From the NCBI GenBank assembly GCA_004123355.1, contig SCHM01000002.1, positions 6,545,569 through 6,609,568 of the forward strand: 64,000 nucleotides of DNA, read 5' to 3'. The DNA is from Amphirosellinia nigrospora (taxonomy: Eukaryota; Ascomycota; Sordariomycetes; Xylariales; Xylariaceae). The translations under genes were made by a program, and so were the position numbers. Of the stretch, positions 45,981 to 56,496 are shown one piece after another. The notes beneath the pieces were generated by a model. The model searched no databases. It was not told the DNA's origin and was given only the letters and a program-made list of their open reading frames with translations. The stretch's first letter is position 1; each line of letters starts with the position of its first letter.

Positions 45981-46669
45981 CGTGCTTGGTGGTCAGAATC
46001 GTGGTGTCTGTTTGTATGAATCAAGAATTGGCTTGGAGAAATCACTCTCCTTCCATCCTGCCCAGATTTCATGTTATTTATGTGTCTCGGGGACCGATTC
46101 GCCCATGGACATATTCGGGCATATGGGAAGTTATGTCCGCGGACTTTACTGTAATGCTTATGACTATAACCTCTAGATTAGAATCCAACAACACATTCAT
46201 AAAGCGGGTCGATATACTAATTAAAGCCCTTAAATGATAAAGAAGATGAAGAAAATTGGTTACCATCCTAGTCAACGAGCCAGCTGATTTTCGTGGACTA
46301 CGTGCTAACTAGGTAATTTCTAACAGCCGCCGTAAACCGAAGCAGCTTCAACTTTAGTGACGCCTACCACACCCCTAGAACTCGTTTATTAATTTGTCAA
46401 ATGGCAGATATCTGTGTAATAGAATATTAGCAAGGTAGGCTAAATCCACACTACCTAACGATGATAGATATATGATCGAAGCATGCTCAAAAGAGACAAG
46501 GCTATGGCAGGGCAGTATTCTATTTTTAGACCATGATCTGCCAGCTGGCAACGGGGACTTTTGTCTTCATGTAGCGGAGACCGAGGACGCGACGCGCTGT
46601 GACGAACATTTAGCATTTAGATAATTATTTGGCACCCCTGAATGAGATCTAATCGCAACACGCTCCATT
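45981..46669. promoter_or_regulatory. Divergent promoter region of SDR and Zn2Cys6 genes
   Basis: A 690-bp gap between divergent genes, as usual for a regulator and its neighbour in fungal clusters. No specific operator is recognised. Confidence 0.35.
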
Positions 46670-48938
46670 ATGCATTCTGAACTCCGCCAAACCCACCGGC
46701 GGTCACGCGTCCCTTTATCATGTGATCCCTGTCGTAGTAGAAAGTGCGTGATACGCGCAGGACAGATCCCCCGACGTGAGGCGTGCTGACGGAGCCCCGT
46801 AGGCTCAAATGCAACCGGGAGAAACCATGCCAGAATTGCGCGGCTCGAGGCGAACACTCCGCCTGCAAATTCCGTGGGCCTGTGAATAGTACTGTCGCCA
46901 CGACCGCGAGCCTGACCCTGAACGGTGATGCCACGCGCCAGCGCCTCGACCGCTTAGAGGAGCTGGTCAAGAGGCTCGCTGCGGAGCGCTCGCAAAATTC
47001 GTCGGCGCAGAATAATGATGAAAACGTTCTCAACACGGCAAATATGAGACCCGCCCCCAGATAAGTAATAGTGCATCGTTCGATGATATCGGCCATACTT
47101 CACCCCAGGTGACTGGGAGAACTGTCATGGATGGAATCCACTCGGTTTATATTGACGGTGATGACTGGTCCGTTGTGCTCCAAGAAGCAAGTAACTTGCA
47201 ATCCTCCATTCTTTTTTACTTTCTGATGTACTCACCCCCTTAATCCCATCATATCTGCTAACTGACGTTAGATTAACGAACTTAAGAAAAGTTGGAACCA
47301 AGAACAAGACGAGTTGAGTGACCAAAACCTCCGGCCCACGCCGTCGCACACAGTCGATGGATCGGGCCTGCTATTTGATCAGGTGAAACCACTTGGGAAG
47401 ATGGAGATCCTCTCTGCTCTACCGCCGAAGCATGAAGTGGACTGGCTCATCAGCCAATTCTTCGATCGTCAAGCATTCCCCATCGCCGTCCCTCGTGAGC
47501 AATACCTTTCTCTGACCTCTGCCTCTCTCTTCTTTTCTTACCAAATGGTCAGCTATTATTCACGTGCCGACCTTTATGCGTGAGTACAACGAGCACTGGG
47601 AGGATCCATCCCAGGGAAATTTTATATGGTTGGGTCTTGTCTTTTCTATTCTTGGCATCACTATGCTAGCATACCACCAGTACGGCGAGCCACCCAAATA
47701 CAAAGGCCGTTCAGAGTCGCTCTTCCAACTCTATCGGATACGAACTGCGCAATGCTTACTAAAAGGTGACATTGCCAAGTGCCTGCCTTACACAGTCGAG
47801 ACCTTGCGTTTCAATGCTACAGCCGAGTTAAACCGAAAGGACGACAATCGCCGAGGGCTATGGATTATGACTGGTGTTGTTTTACGCGCTGCTATCAATA
47901 TGGGCTATCATCGAGATCCCGGCCAGTCGCCTGGGATTTCGGTCATGCAGGCTGAATACCGCCGGCGTGTTTGGTACTCTGTAGTGAGCATGGATAATAT
48001 GGCCTCGTTCCTCGGCGGATTCCCGCGTACTACATCTACCGTTTACTCAGACACACTGGAACCGCGTAACCTACATGACTGGGAGCTTTCAGAAGAAATG
48101 ACTATTCTCCCACTGTCGCGCCCGCTTGACGTAGCTACGGCTGTGACGTATCTAATCCTCAAGGACCGCCTATTCCGAGAGTTGGGGCGCGTTGCCGATT
48201 TGAACAGTAACCCGAGCCCTTGCTCACATGATAGCGTCATGGACATTGACCGGGCGGTGCAAGACGTGTATAAGAGCTTCCCTCTGCACCTAAAGGTTCC
48301 GGTTGCATCAGGCCCTACGTGGGAGACTGAAACGCCGCCGGTTCATAAACCAGCCGACTTCTCCAATCTAAGTCTGGTGGCAATGTATCACAGAGGAATT
48401 TGCACCCTGCATCGCAAGTTCATGGCCAAAAGTCGCTACGAAGGCTTGTTCAAGCCCTCCCGGAACGATGCGTCTCGTCGGCGTTATCACTGCTGGCGTT
48501 CCAAGAGGCCTGCAGCCCGCATTTTACAGAATCTCACAGACTCGGCAAATGTTGATGCTCGGCATGATGGTTTTGTTCCTGGAGCTGGCCCTGCGACGAA
48601 AGGCCTCCTCCTCAGAGGAGGAGGAGGAGGCAAGCCCTAATAATGCGGTTCTGCTAGCAGCGCTCAATAAATCGTGTGATCTCCTAGCAGAAGCAATGAA
48701 CGGCTGCCGTGAGCTACAAAGACTCCATCATTTCCTTGCTCGCATGCTCTCGAGCTTTCAACCTAGGCCCGAAGCTGCATCGGCTGAGATATCAACGCTG
48801 GAAGCCCCGGACCACCTTCTGGGGCTAAATGATAGTCTGTCGCCTTTTGAGACTTTAAATGCTGGCTTCGCGTTTGAGAATAATTGCCCGGATGGGGAAT
48901 TCGATTGGGTTTGTTTCTCTCCTAATTACCTAAAATAG
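46670..48938 (+). CDS. Zn2Cys6 fungal transcription factor (three one-base breaks)
   Basis: Four exons: 46670-46743, 46803-47186, 47272-47494, 47553-48938. The zinc cluster is assembled across intron 1: CDPCRSRKLKCNREKPCQNC then eight residues and C, exactly C-x2-C-x6-C-x5-C-x2-C-x8-C, followed by a basic/coiled linker. Exon 4 carries the middle homology region (fungal-specific TF domain): PTFMREYNEHWEDPS, DNRRGLWIMTGVVLRAAINM and RRRVWYSVVSMDNMASFLGG. Intron 2 is of the GC-AG type (GCAAGT). Single missing bases at about 47054-47058 (C5), 48461-48467 and 48547-48549 (A3) break the frame. Restoring them gives 2070 nt, 689 aa, typical for the family. A Glu-rich run lies near the C-terminus. Confidence 0.85.
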
Positions 48939-49074
48939 GTTTCGCTAACTTGGATAGAATACATGGGACACCTTCATGGAGGAGTCTAGCTACGAGGCTG
49001 GACCTATATATTGAACATGCATAGTTCATACTAAGCAGGGCTCGAGAAGTATGTCATTTACCAAACTAGAAACC

Positions 49075-49905
49075 CACGGGCGGCATCTATTTTGAAAAAG
49101 ACGGCATGATCTATTGCGCCGTCCATGGCAAAAATGCTTCACTCCCTAGCGGACTTCAACAGCCTGCTAGGATTTCTCGCGTCGACCCAAAAACGCTGAA
49201 GGCTGAATGATTCATCAACGACTACTTCGGATTCAATCTCGCGGGCCCTAATGACTTGACGATCGATTTTGTTTGTGATATCTGGTTCACTGGCACCAAT
49301 TATGCCTACATGCTTGGTGTTTCAGACTCACCAAGCAGCTGCAACTCTCAACGTGACGCTTCCGGCCGACGGGACAGATACAGATCATGGACACCAGTCT
49401 GTCTTATCTAAACGGCATCTCATTCTCTCGCAATGGTCGAGCATTGTACGTAACCGACTCAGGGCTCGAAAGCTACAGTCCAGTACCTACACGTGGTACC
49501 GGCGACTTCTACGACTACCCTATCAACATTCAGTTCAACAGCACTGGGCCGCGCAATGTATTCGCGTAGAATGTGGCGCGTACCGGTTCGGATGGCACGC
49601 ACCCTGTTATCACTGGCAAACGTGATATCTTCTAAGCCCTCGGGGCCGCACCTAATGGGCTCAAAATTGCTGCCAATGGGTATTTGATCATCGGGAACGG
49701 GTTAGCACCGGGCGTTGACATGACGGATGAGCTAGGGAAACAAATTACAAGGATCCAAACCAGTCATGCGGTCGAGAATATCCAGGGTCTAGACATGACC
49801 TAAAGACTCTGTGGTTAGTAGGCATCGGAGGTATCACCAAGGTCCAGTTCGAACTGGCCGACCCGGATCTTGCCAACTACTATATCAACAACCACTAGTA
49901 GATAA
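49075..49905 (+). pseudogene. SMP-30/gluconolactonase/LRE-like pseudogene
   Basis: Readable blocks of a calcium-dependent lactonase-type beta-propeller: ASLPSGLQQPARISRVDPKT, GFNLAGPNDLTIDF (the PNDL...D motif), NGISFSRNGRALYVTDSG, NIQFNSTGPRNVFA and IAANGYLIIGNGLAPG. It is broken by stops at 49208 (TGA in place of an expected Trp), at 49567 (TAG in place of Tyr), by a TGA near 49357, by a frame change near 49330, and by loss of acidic and glycine residues. The N-terminus is missing. The substitution stops make it a true pseudogene rather than an indel artefact. It follows the Zn2Cys6 gene and may once have belonged to the same cluster. Confidence 0.8.
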
Positions 49906-49939
49906 TCTGGCCCTGATATAACTATTTCATTCTCGCTAT

Positions 49940-50095
49940 ACCTGGCTTACATGTCTCTAAATAGAGGGCCAGAGCGAGGTTACAGTAAAGATAGAGTTAG
50001 GAAACCAGAGGCCCTGCAAGCGCCCCCAAAATATTCTCACTCAAAATAAAACCTAGTTTCAAACAGTTGAGCACAAGTCCCTCCCACACACACCT
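49940..50095 (+). mobile_element. Decayed family-2 LTR fragment
   Basis: Resembles the 3' third of the LTRs at 42523 and 54238 (CGAGGTTACA, AGTTAGGAAA(C/T)CAGAG, TTGAGCACAAG). Confidence 0.5.
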
Positions 50096-50577
50096 CTCAT
50101 CAATGATAGATGTTAAAAATGACATATGCTAAAAGGGCATATCCCCTCGATTCTCATGTTTTCCGTGGACAATAAAGTGAATCTTGCTCAATTGAACCCG
50201 GGTCAACAGGCTTCGGGAATTGATCTACGCCTATACCAAAAGTACCTGTCTGATATAAGGAAGTTGGATTATTGTGTGCAGCTGGGATGGAATTCCTCAT
50301 GTCTCCCTGAATACGCACCGCTGCTGCTTACGCCGCCAATCCTTCTCATTCTAGCTCCGGGTTGTCTTCCGCCTGCTGCAAACGTCGCTCCTCGAATTAA
50401 TACATGTTATTATGAATTTCTGTTCAACTTATTTCAGGATCGGTGGTTAACTTGAGCTATTTTTTTTTACGACTGAAGACGGACAATGGTTGATTGATTG
50501 ATGGATTACTGTACCATGGAGACCGTCCCTTGAGAGGGCAAAATCGGGCATCCTAGGCCCAGGTATCTCAAAGTCGT

Positions 50578-50873
50578 TGTCACAAGAGCTCTGATTGAGG
50601 GCTTGTAATAGGTTCAATTGAGTAATAAACGACTATAGTGCCAAAGAAGCCATATAGATCTAAGTTTCTTTCTCCCTCGAAGGGGGAGTTCGAGCCCTTT
50701 TTATACTCAGAATTCTCCTTTCCTTCGCGGACCTCCGCGACCTATCTAGAGGCCTGTGTAGCCGGAGAAGCGAGTGTCTCGGTGTTCGAGTTCAGCTCGG
50801 TATCTGCTTCTGAGACTTATGATATCTTCGTACGACTGCCTCAGCCTCGTAGGGTAGTATCTCGCGAGCTCCG
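50578..50873 (-). mobile_element. LTR fragment I (family 1)
   Basis: Starts at its 3' terminus (TGTCACAAGAGCTCTGATTG on the plus strand) and runs through the whole LTR except its first ~60 bp, which are missing. Confidence 0.75.
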
Positions 50874-50920
50874 TATAAGATTTACAACGTATTAAAATAG
50901 TCTCACGGAATAAAAACAAC

Positions 50921-51240
50921 GCCGTTAATACTCCGCGAGTATTAACGGTATATGTATCCACTTCTACGCGACATATCCCTTAAATTAGCTAGTCTGGCTA
51001 AAGACCGCTGATTTGCTATTTTGTAGTCTATATTTTTACTAGAGTGCAAAGAAACAGCTTGCCTATTTTTGCTCGGTCACTAACTCGAACCCTTTAGTCC
51101 TTTAGTCTTGTTTTCAAGTACTTTATCGGAAAAGTAGTTAAGTAGATCGTACATTATACCGTTGCGCTAATTAGCTCAAAAACAACGCCGTTAATACTCC
51201 GCAAGTATTAACGGTATATATATCCACTTCTACGCAACAA
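50921..51240. repeat. Duplicated palindrome element
   Basis: The palindrome CCGTTAATACTC-CGC-GAGTATTAACGG, followed by TATATGTATCCACTTCTACG, occurs at about 50928-50970. It recurs with one mismatch at about 51187-51235. The spacing is about 259 bp. Pieces of it recur near 38.29 kb. Confidence 0.7.
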
Positions 51241-51401
51241 ATAGGCTTCGCGGGCAAAGCTTTTCACTTTGGTGATAGCTCGCCTGGTGCTATAGAGTAC
51301 TTATTTCTTTATCCAGCTACTCTACTCAAAAGATGTCCTAAAGATAACGGCCAATTCGTTGGAACTGTCCCCATCTCCTACCGAGCTTCTAGACTGTCAG
51401 G

Positions 51402-51561
51402 GGCCTTGTGATATATGGGATAGGTCATCTGTATTTGTTGTTGCGCGAAGGTCTCTAAATCTACCTCCGTAGACGTAACTGGGCTATATACAGATGATCT
51501 CTTTGTTTCTGTCTCACTGTGTCTTTGCAACACTGTTGCTTTGATAGTATGGCCTTATAAC
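51402..51561. repeat. Repeat X, copy 1
   Basis: Similar to 52172-52295 (shared TTGCGCGAAGGTCTC, CTCCGTAGACGTA, GATGATCTCTTT) and more distantly to 58180-58260. Probably remnants of a third LTR family. Confidence 0.65.
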
Positions 51562-52171
51562 TGTCACACGGATCCTAGTCAGTGCGCAATACAGTGGTAC
51601 ACAGGGTCTCATACGGAGCTCGCGAGATACTACCCTACGAGGCTAAGGCAGTCGTACGAAAATATCGTAAATATCAGAAGCAGATACCGAGCTAAACTTG
51701 AACACCGAGACACTCGCCTCACCGGCTACACAGGTCTTGTCACACGGATTTTCAGCCCTCGGCTGCAGCTCGTTTATTTGTTCTATTTTGGGTTATATTG
51801 GCTATATAAGGCCTAACAGAGGTCCGTTGGGGTAGCCCGAAATCTGTGTATATATAGGCTAGTTAGGTCCCGAGTCTTTTGGAAAGGAATCTAGAGAGTA
51901 AGAGGTCCTTTGACGCTATAGCTAATTATTAAATCTGAAGGAATGAAGCTATTCCCAAGCCGTTAATCAGAGCCCTTGTGACAGGTCTTTCCTTTCGGTC
52001 CCGTAAAAAAAAGGAAAAGAAAGGAAAGGAAGGGAATTCTGAGCATAAAAGGGCTCGAATTCCCCCTCCGAAGGAAAGGGGAACTTAGATCTACATGGCC
52101 ACTTTGGCACCATAGTCGTTTATTACTCAAATTGAACCTATTCCAAGCCCTCAATCAAAGCCCTTGTGACA
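51562..52171 (+). mobile_element. Solo LTR D (family 1), interrupted by LTR B
   Basis: TGTCACACGGATCC at 51562 to CCCTTGTGACA at 52171. The element is continuous with the family consensus only after removing 51738-51983 plus one copy of GGTCT. Its own flanks do not match. Confidence 0.85.
51738..51983 (+). mobile_element. Solo LTR B nested in LTR D, TSD GGTCT
   Basis: 246 bp from TGTCACACGGATTT to CCCTTGTGACA, with GGTCT duplicated at 51733-51737 and 51984-51988. Related throughout to LTR A at 5174-5417, which shares the CAGCCCTCGGCTGCA(A/G)CTCG block. Confidence 0.9.
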
Positions 52172-52295
52172 ATGGGGTAGGTCATATATACTTGTTATTG
52201 CGCGAAGGTCTCCAAATCTATCTCCGTAGACGTAGCTGGGCTATACACAGATGATCTCTTTTTTTCCGTCGCACTGTGGCTTGGATACCTAGTGT
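52172..52295. repeat. Repeat X, copy 2
   Basis: See copy 1. LTR C interrupts its continuation. Confidence 0.6.
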
Positions 52296-52300
52296 GGCTT

Positions 52301-52653
52301 TGTCACACGGACCCTGGTCAGTGCGCAATACAGTGCCACACAGGGTCCCACACAGAGTTCGCAAGATACTACCCTGCGAGGCTATAGCAGTCGTACGAGG
52401 TTATCGTGAGTCTTAGAAGCAGATACCGAGCTGAACTCGAACCCGAAACACTCGCCTCACCGGCTACAGAGGTCTTACCTTTCGGTCCCGTGAAGAAGGG
52501 AAAGGAAAGGAAGGAGAATTCTGAGCATAAAAGGGCTCGAATTCTCCCCTCGAGGGAAAAGGAAACCTAGATCTATATGGCCCCTTTGGCACCATAGTCG
52601 TTTATTACTCAAATTGAACCTATTCCAAGCCCTCAATCAGAGCCCTTGTGACA
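52301..52653 (+). mobile_element. Full-length solo LTR C (family 1), TSD GGCTT
   Basis: 353 bp, TGTCACACGGACCC to CCCTTGTGACA, with perfect 5-bp duplications GGCTT at 52296-52300 and 52654-52658. It is the best full-length reference copy for family 1 here. Confidence 0.92.
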
Positions 52654-53091
52654 GGCTTCATGACGTAGATTCTACAACTCCAAAGAAACGCTCTTGGATG
52701 CTATAGGCAAGCTTCCTGTCGACGATCCTATTGTGTAGCACTATCTTGCCAGGCTTAATACCAATCTCGTGAAAGAATTGCGCCTTGTTTTAATACAGTC
52801 AATGCCAGAAGGAGGGCTAATAGTTACTAGTGCCAACGCGACAGTCAAGCTATCTTATATAATTAAGTGAACTTAATGAATGTATAATGAAACAACTAAA
52901 TGTTACATGAAGCCCAATATTACACAATATCCCGGAAGCTGCTAGAAATGAAACACTATCTAAACCACAGAACACTATCTAAACCATAAAACACTACTCT
53001 AACCAACTGTGCTATTGACAGACCGAAATTTCAAGATAAAGTAACAGAGGCCAGAGTTAATTGCATGCTCAAAATGCAAAACGTAAGACGT
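52654..53091. other. Intergenic
   Basis: No supported gene; ends in the 3' flank of the secreted-protein gene. Confidence 0.4.
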
Positions 53092-53700
53092 CTAGCACTG
53101 TGGGCCTCCAAACCCGGTGTTTGGCTTCCAGAATCCGTAGCCATCATTCGAGCACTCACTGCCGGTTTTGCAGTAAAACCCGCCATTCTGACACTTGTTT
53201 GGTGAACTGAGGACATAGGGTTGGGATGTGGTGCAACCAGATGCAGCGCCGTTGAAGTAATAGCATGTGGTGTCGGCCACCGTATAGGCAGTGTATTGGT
53301 AAACGCGCCAGACGCAGACTGTCTGGCCCTTGCTGCCTTGGCATTCGTGGGACTCGCCGTCGGTGATGGATTCCTCGACAGAGAAGCCGCCGCTGATCCA
53401 CTCAAAGGCAGCCCCGACAGACCAGCCGTACGTGAGGGTGTGCTCCTTTGTTACACTGACGGCGCAGGCTGCTGCCGAGCCGCAGTTCTGTTTATTGGAG
53501 ATCTGCTGGTCCCAGGGGACTTGGTGAGGGTTGCCATCACCAACAAGGTTTGTGGTGGTGATGTAAACGCCAGACTGGCGGGAGAAGAGCGGAGGGCCAG
53601 TTTCGATGATTCCATCCGAGGCTGTGGGAAGAGCAGATACAATTTGCATGCCAGAGAGCATGGCCAAACCCAGCATCTTGATCATTGTTGCTCCGATCAT
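53092..53700 (-). CDS. Secreted cysteine-rich protein, candidate effector
   Basis: A single exon from ATG 53700, about 202 aa. An earlier in-frame start would need TTG. The N-terminus MIGATMIKMLGLAMLSGMQI is a signal peptide, probably cleaved near SALP-TASDG. The mature protein has many cysteines (KQNCGSAAACAVSV, SHECQGSKGQTVCVWRVYQY, TTCYYFNGAASGC, a C-terminal CQNGGFYC...CSNDGYGFW...C) and aromatic/Thr-rich strands. The C-terminal cysteine spacing is EGF- or knottin-like. I do not recognise the family. Secretion is well supported. A TATA-like GTTTATATACATATA lies about 160 bp upstream. Confidence 0.75.
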   Translation of the reverse strand: MIGATMIKMLGLAMLSGMQIVSALPTASDGIIETGPPLFSRQSGVYITTTNLVGDGNPHQVPWDQQISNKQNCGSAAACAVSVTKEHTLTYGWSVGAAFEWISGGFSVEESITDGESHECQGSKGQTVCVWRVYQYTAYTVADTTCYYFNGAASGCTTSQPYVLSSPNKCQNGGFYCKTGSECSNDGYGFWKPNTGFGGPQC

Positions 53701-54237
53701 GTTCGTGACGGGTGAATGGTTTAATCGGCCGTAATGCAAGTGTGGGATAAAGGATGGAGGTTAAGAATAGCTGAAGAGAGCTGAAGATATTGGCACCCTG
53801 AGGAAGAAGTGGTTGCTACCTAGCTTTTTCTTGAATTCACCTTGTCGAGACAATGGCAGTTTATATACATATAGCTATAATTAATGAGACTCTCTCGCCA
53901 CATGTCTTTAGCTAGAAGTTTTGGTTCCGCAGCGCGTCGGAGATAAAAAGGAAACGCTTACTTCGTGTCCTCTCTTGGTACTACACTAATGTTGTCACGA
54001 TGGCATGGCCGTATTACCTTCATCTAGGTAGTAAGACAGGATTCTCCCCACGTAGCTAGTAAATCACAATTAAAAGCTGTGAACAAAAGCCAATGCGCAC
54101 CGGTTGTTCAACTACTAGGTAATACAGCCACACCATAACCCTGAGCACTCTAACGAGTCTACGAGTCCAATTCGCCAAATTAGCAATGTTTTTGTTGTAC
54201 AAGGCAATTGAAATAGATGATGGAGCGAGGAGCGGTG
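53701..54237. promoter_or_regulatory. Upstream region of the secreted-protein gene
   Basis: Contains the TATA-like motif near 53861; otherwise nothing recognised. Confidence 0.35.
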
Positions 54238-54604
54238 TGTCACACGGACCACCCTAGGGCCAGCCACAGGACCTAGCCACAGAAGCCACACAGACTCCTG
54301 GAAACTCCTGGAAGGTCCTGGAAGGACCTGGAAGACCGGCATCGCTCCGAGGCATTATCGTGGGCTGAGACATAATATATTAGCATACTCGTATTGGTTG
54401 AATAGCCTCGACCCCTCTCGAGGAGTCAGGCTTTCGGAGGCCTGCGAGGAGGCAGAGGACCTGGGAATTCGTCTATAAATTGAGGGCATGGGCGAGGTTA
54501 CATTGAAGTCAGAATTAGGAAATCAGAGCCCCTAGAGCCCCAAAGAGATTATTAGCTGAATTGAACTCTTTATTCCAAGCACCTGAGCACAGGCCCTTGT
54601 CACA
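54238..54604 (+). mobile_element. Solo LTR H (family 2), TSD CGGTG
   Basis: 367 bp, TGTCACACGGACCACC to CCCTTGTCACA. Perfect CGGTG duplications at 54233-54237 and 54605-54609. Contains short internal tandem CTCCTGGAA units and a TATAAATTGAGGGC box that may be the LTR promoter. Confidence 0.9.
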
Positions 54605-55308
54605 CGGTGTTTGCCTGTGGTATGGTTATGTAGCTGATTACCTAACAATTAAACAACCTGTGTACATTGGCTTTCGAATCGGTGTGTATCGGCATTTGTT
54701 CGGAGTGCTCATGTCAGCATTGGAACTTTTCATACTAAATTTAGAGGTAGTCAGATGCTCTGATGTAATCCTTGCACTGCTCCACATAGAGAAGCTATAG
54801 AAGACAAAATGTTTTGCCTCAACGTTAAGTGGGCTCTAATAATACACTTACTAGCAACTTTCAAGTTTAAAATTATCATGTTAAAACTAATCATTCTAAT
54901 TTAGTACAATCTATCTACTGCTATACTACAAGTATACATGTCCACTATCTTTAACAATATTATACCTCGAAGTTCGCTAACCTCGTAAACTATTCTTAAG
55001 CTATTATTTTTTTAGTTCCTCAATCTTAAACAGTAATTATAATAATGTACTACAATCTATGACAAAGCCAAAGGAGCCTTGAAGGTTCCGTCGTTCCTGT
55101 AGGCAACAGCTTTCTAAATCACCCCCAGTCGCAGTCTCTTGCTTCCGGAGTCAAGTTATCTCGGAGTCCAGAGTAAAATAACTTGGGGCTGATACGAGTT
55201 ACAGTTAAATAGTTAAGGTATCCATGGTATTTGATCTAAATACGTGTGACGCCTACAGTATATGCTGAACAGCCTCTCTTGTAGCTTCCGCTTTCTTTGT
55301 CTTCATCA
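54605..55308. other. AT-rich intergenic
   Basis: No gene seen; AT-rich at 54830-55030. Confidence 0.45.
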
Positions 55309-56346
55309 CTACCTCAGAATGTTCATAATCTTTTGGAGGCCTTGCATATCACCTTCCAACGTTCCGGCTTTGTCTTCATCTACCCAGCCGATCGTATAAC
55401 TGCCTCCGAAATCAATGATCCAGGCGTTGTCTTCCTTGTCAATCAGCACATTCTGGGCCTTGGCATCACCCCAAATTATCCCGCATTCGTGAAGCCACTC
55501 CAACGTTATCCTAATTTGTCTAGCCCAACGCTTTCTCAGCTCGGCCGTACTGTCCTCGGCTAAACCCTGAGAGAGAACCGATTTCTTGTCAATCCATGAA
55601 AAAAGCATGCCAGCTAGGCCTATTCCGCCTTCAACGACACCTTGCAGGCGACAGACTCGTGCGTCTGGCGGCGGTGGCAAGTGCGCCTTGGTGATCTTCT
55701 CCAGGTTCATGAGCTCATTTCTCGCATGTCGCTGGCCGAAGGACATTTCAAATCGCTTATAGAAACAAGCCATCTTGGGACTACCCTTGGCATGATGGAC
55801 CAGTACTCGTGTCGGAGGTTTGATGAGGATGTCTCGAGGGTTTTCGTAGCTTAGCTCTACATCTGATATCTGATATAGCTGAGTCCATTGCTCTAGCTCG
55901 CTCAGATACTGCTTATCGGCGCGGACAAAAGGGTCACTCCAACCATGTTCCTGAGTGTCGAGTCTTTTGGGGTTCAATTCATCGTCTATGGCATCTAGAG
56001 TGCAGACGAAGTATGGGGCGAAGAAGTAGTCAGATAGTGTCGGAGGGTGATTCCCGGGAAGCGCCAATGTAGATGGTGCGAGTTCATGAATCAATGGTTC
56101 GAAAACGGCAGAGAGCCATTCCCATGCATCATCGAGGAAAAAGTCGTCTAGATATTCCTCACCAGTGCGAAATAGGTTGATGCACTTGAAATACTGATGG
56201 GTGACCTTGGGTGAGCGGATAAACTGAGAAGGGTCAAGGTGGCAGTAAAATACACGGCCATTGTTGGTTCGAAATATCAGATCGCAATCAGTTTCGGTCT
56301 CATGCGTTTGGTAAAGTGCGATGTCAAAATGCGATTCCTTTTCCAT
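55309..56346 (-). CDS. Atypical protein kinase-like protein
   Basis: Intronless, 345 aa, ATG start at 56346. The C-terminal half has a kinase-type core. The catalytic loop is IIWGDAKAQNVLID with D294, Lys and Asn retained but WGD in place of HRD. The metal-binding motif IIDFGGSYT has D312. The DFG is followed by a short tail ending GDMQGLQKIMNIL. ACFYKRFEM may supply the nucleotide-binding lysine. The N-terminal ~180 residues (HFDIALYQTHETETDCDLIF...) are family-specific. This matches the large group of fungal kinase-like proteins with a WGDxKxxN loop. It is complete and undamaged. The substrate is unknown. Confidence 0.85.
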   Translation of the reverse strand: MEKESHFDIALYQTHETETDCDLIFRTNNGRVFYCHLDPSQFIRSPKVTHQYFKCINLFRTGEEYLDDFFLDDAWEWLSAVFEPLIHELAPSTLALPGNHPPTLSDYFFAPYFVCTLDAIDDELNPKRLDTQEHGWSDPFVRADKQYLSELEQWTQLYQISDVELSYENPRDILIKPPTRVLVHHAKGSPKMACFYKRFEMSFGQRHARNELMNLEKITKAHLPPPPDARVCRLQGVVEGGIGLAGMLFSWIDKKSVLSQGLAEDSTAELRKRWARQIRITLEWLHECGIIWGDAKAQNVLIDKEDNAWIIDFGGSYTIGWVDEDKAGTLEGDMQGLQKIMNILR

Positions 56347-56439
56347 GGTCTGTAGTAGGAGGCTTGTAAAGTACGGAGAGTAGTAGATGGCAAGCAGGTG
56401 GTATAGCGTGGGAGTTGATTAAACCTACAGTTTAGGTAA

Positions 56440-56496
56440 TTTATTACAGTATTTAGTTTGAACTATTCCAAGCCCTCTATCTAAGCTCTTGTGACA
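56440..56496 (+). mobile_element. Family-1 LTR 3'-end fragment
   Basis: ATTCCAAGCCCTCTATC...GCTCTTGTGACA matches the last ~50 bp of LTR C. Confidence 0.6.

Noticed and set aside
50638-50895. Plus-strand 85-residue frame
   Set aside because: Lies entirely inside an inverted family-1 LTR.
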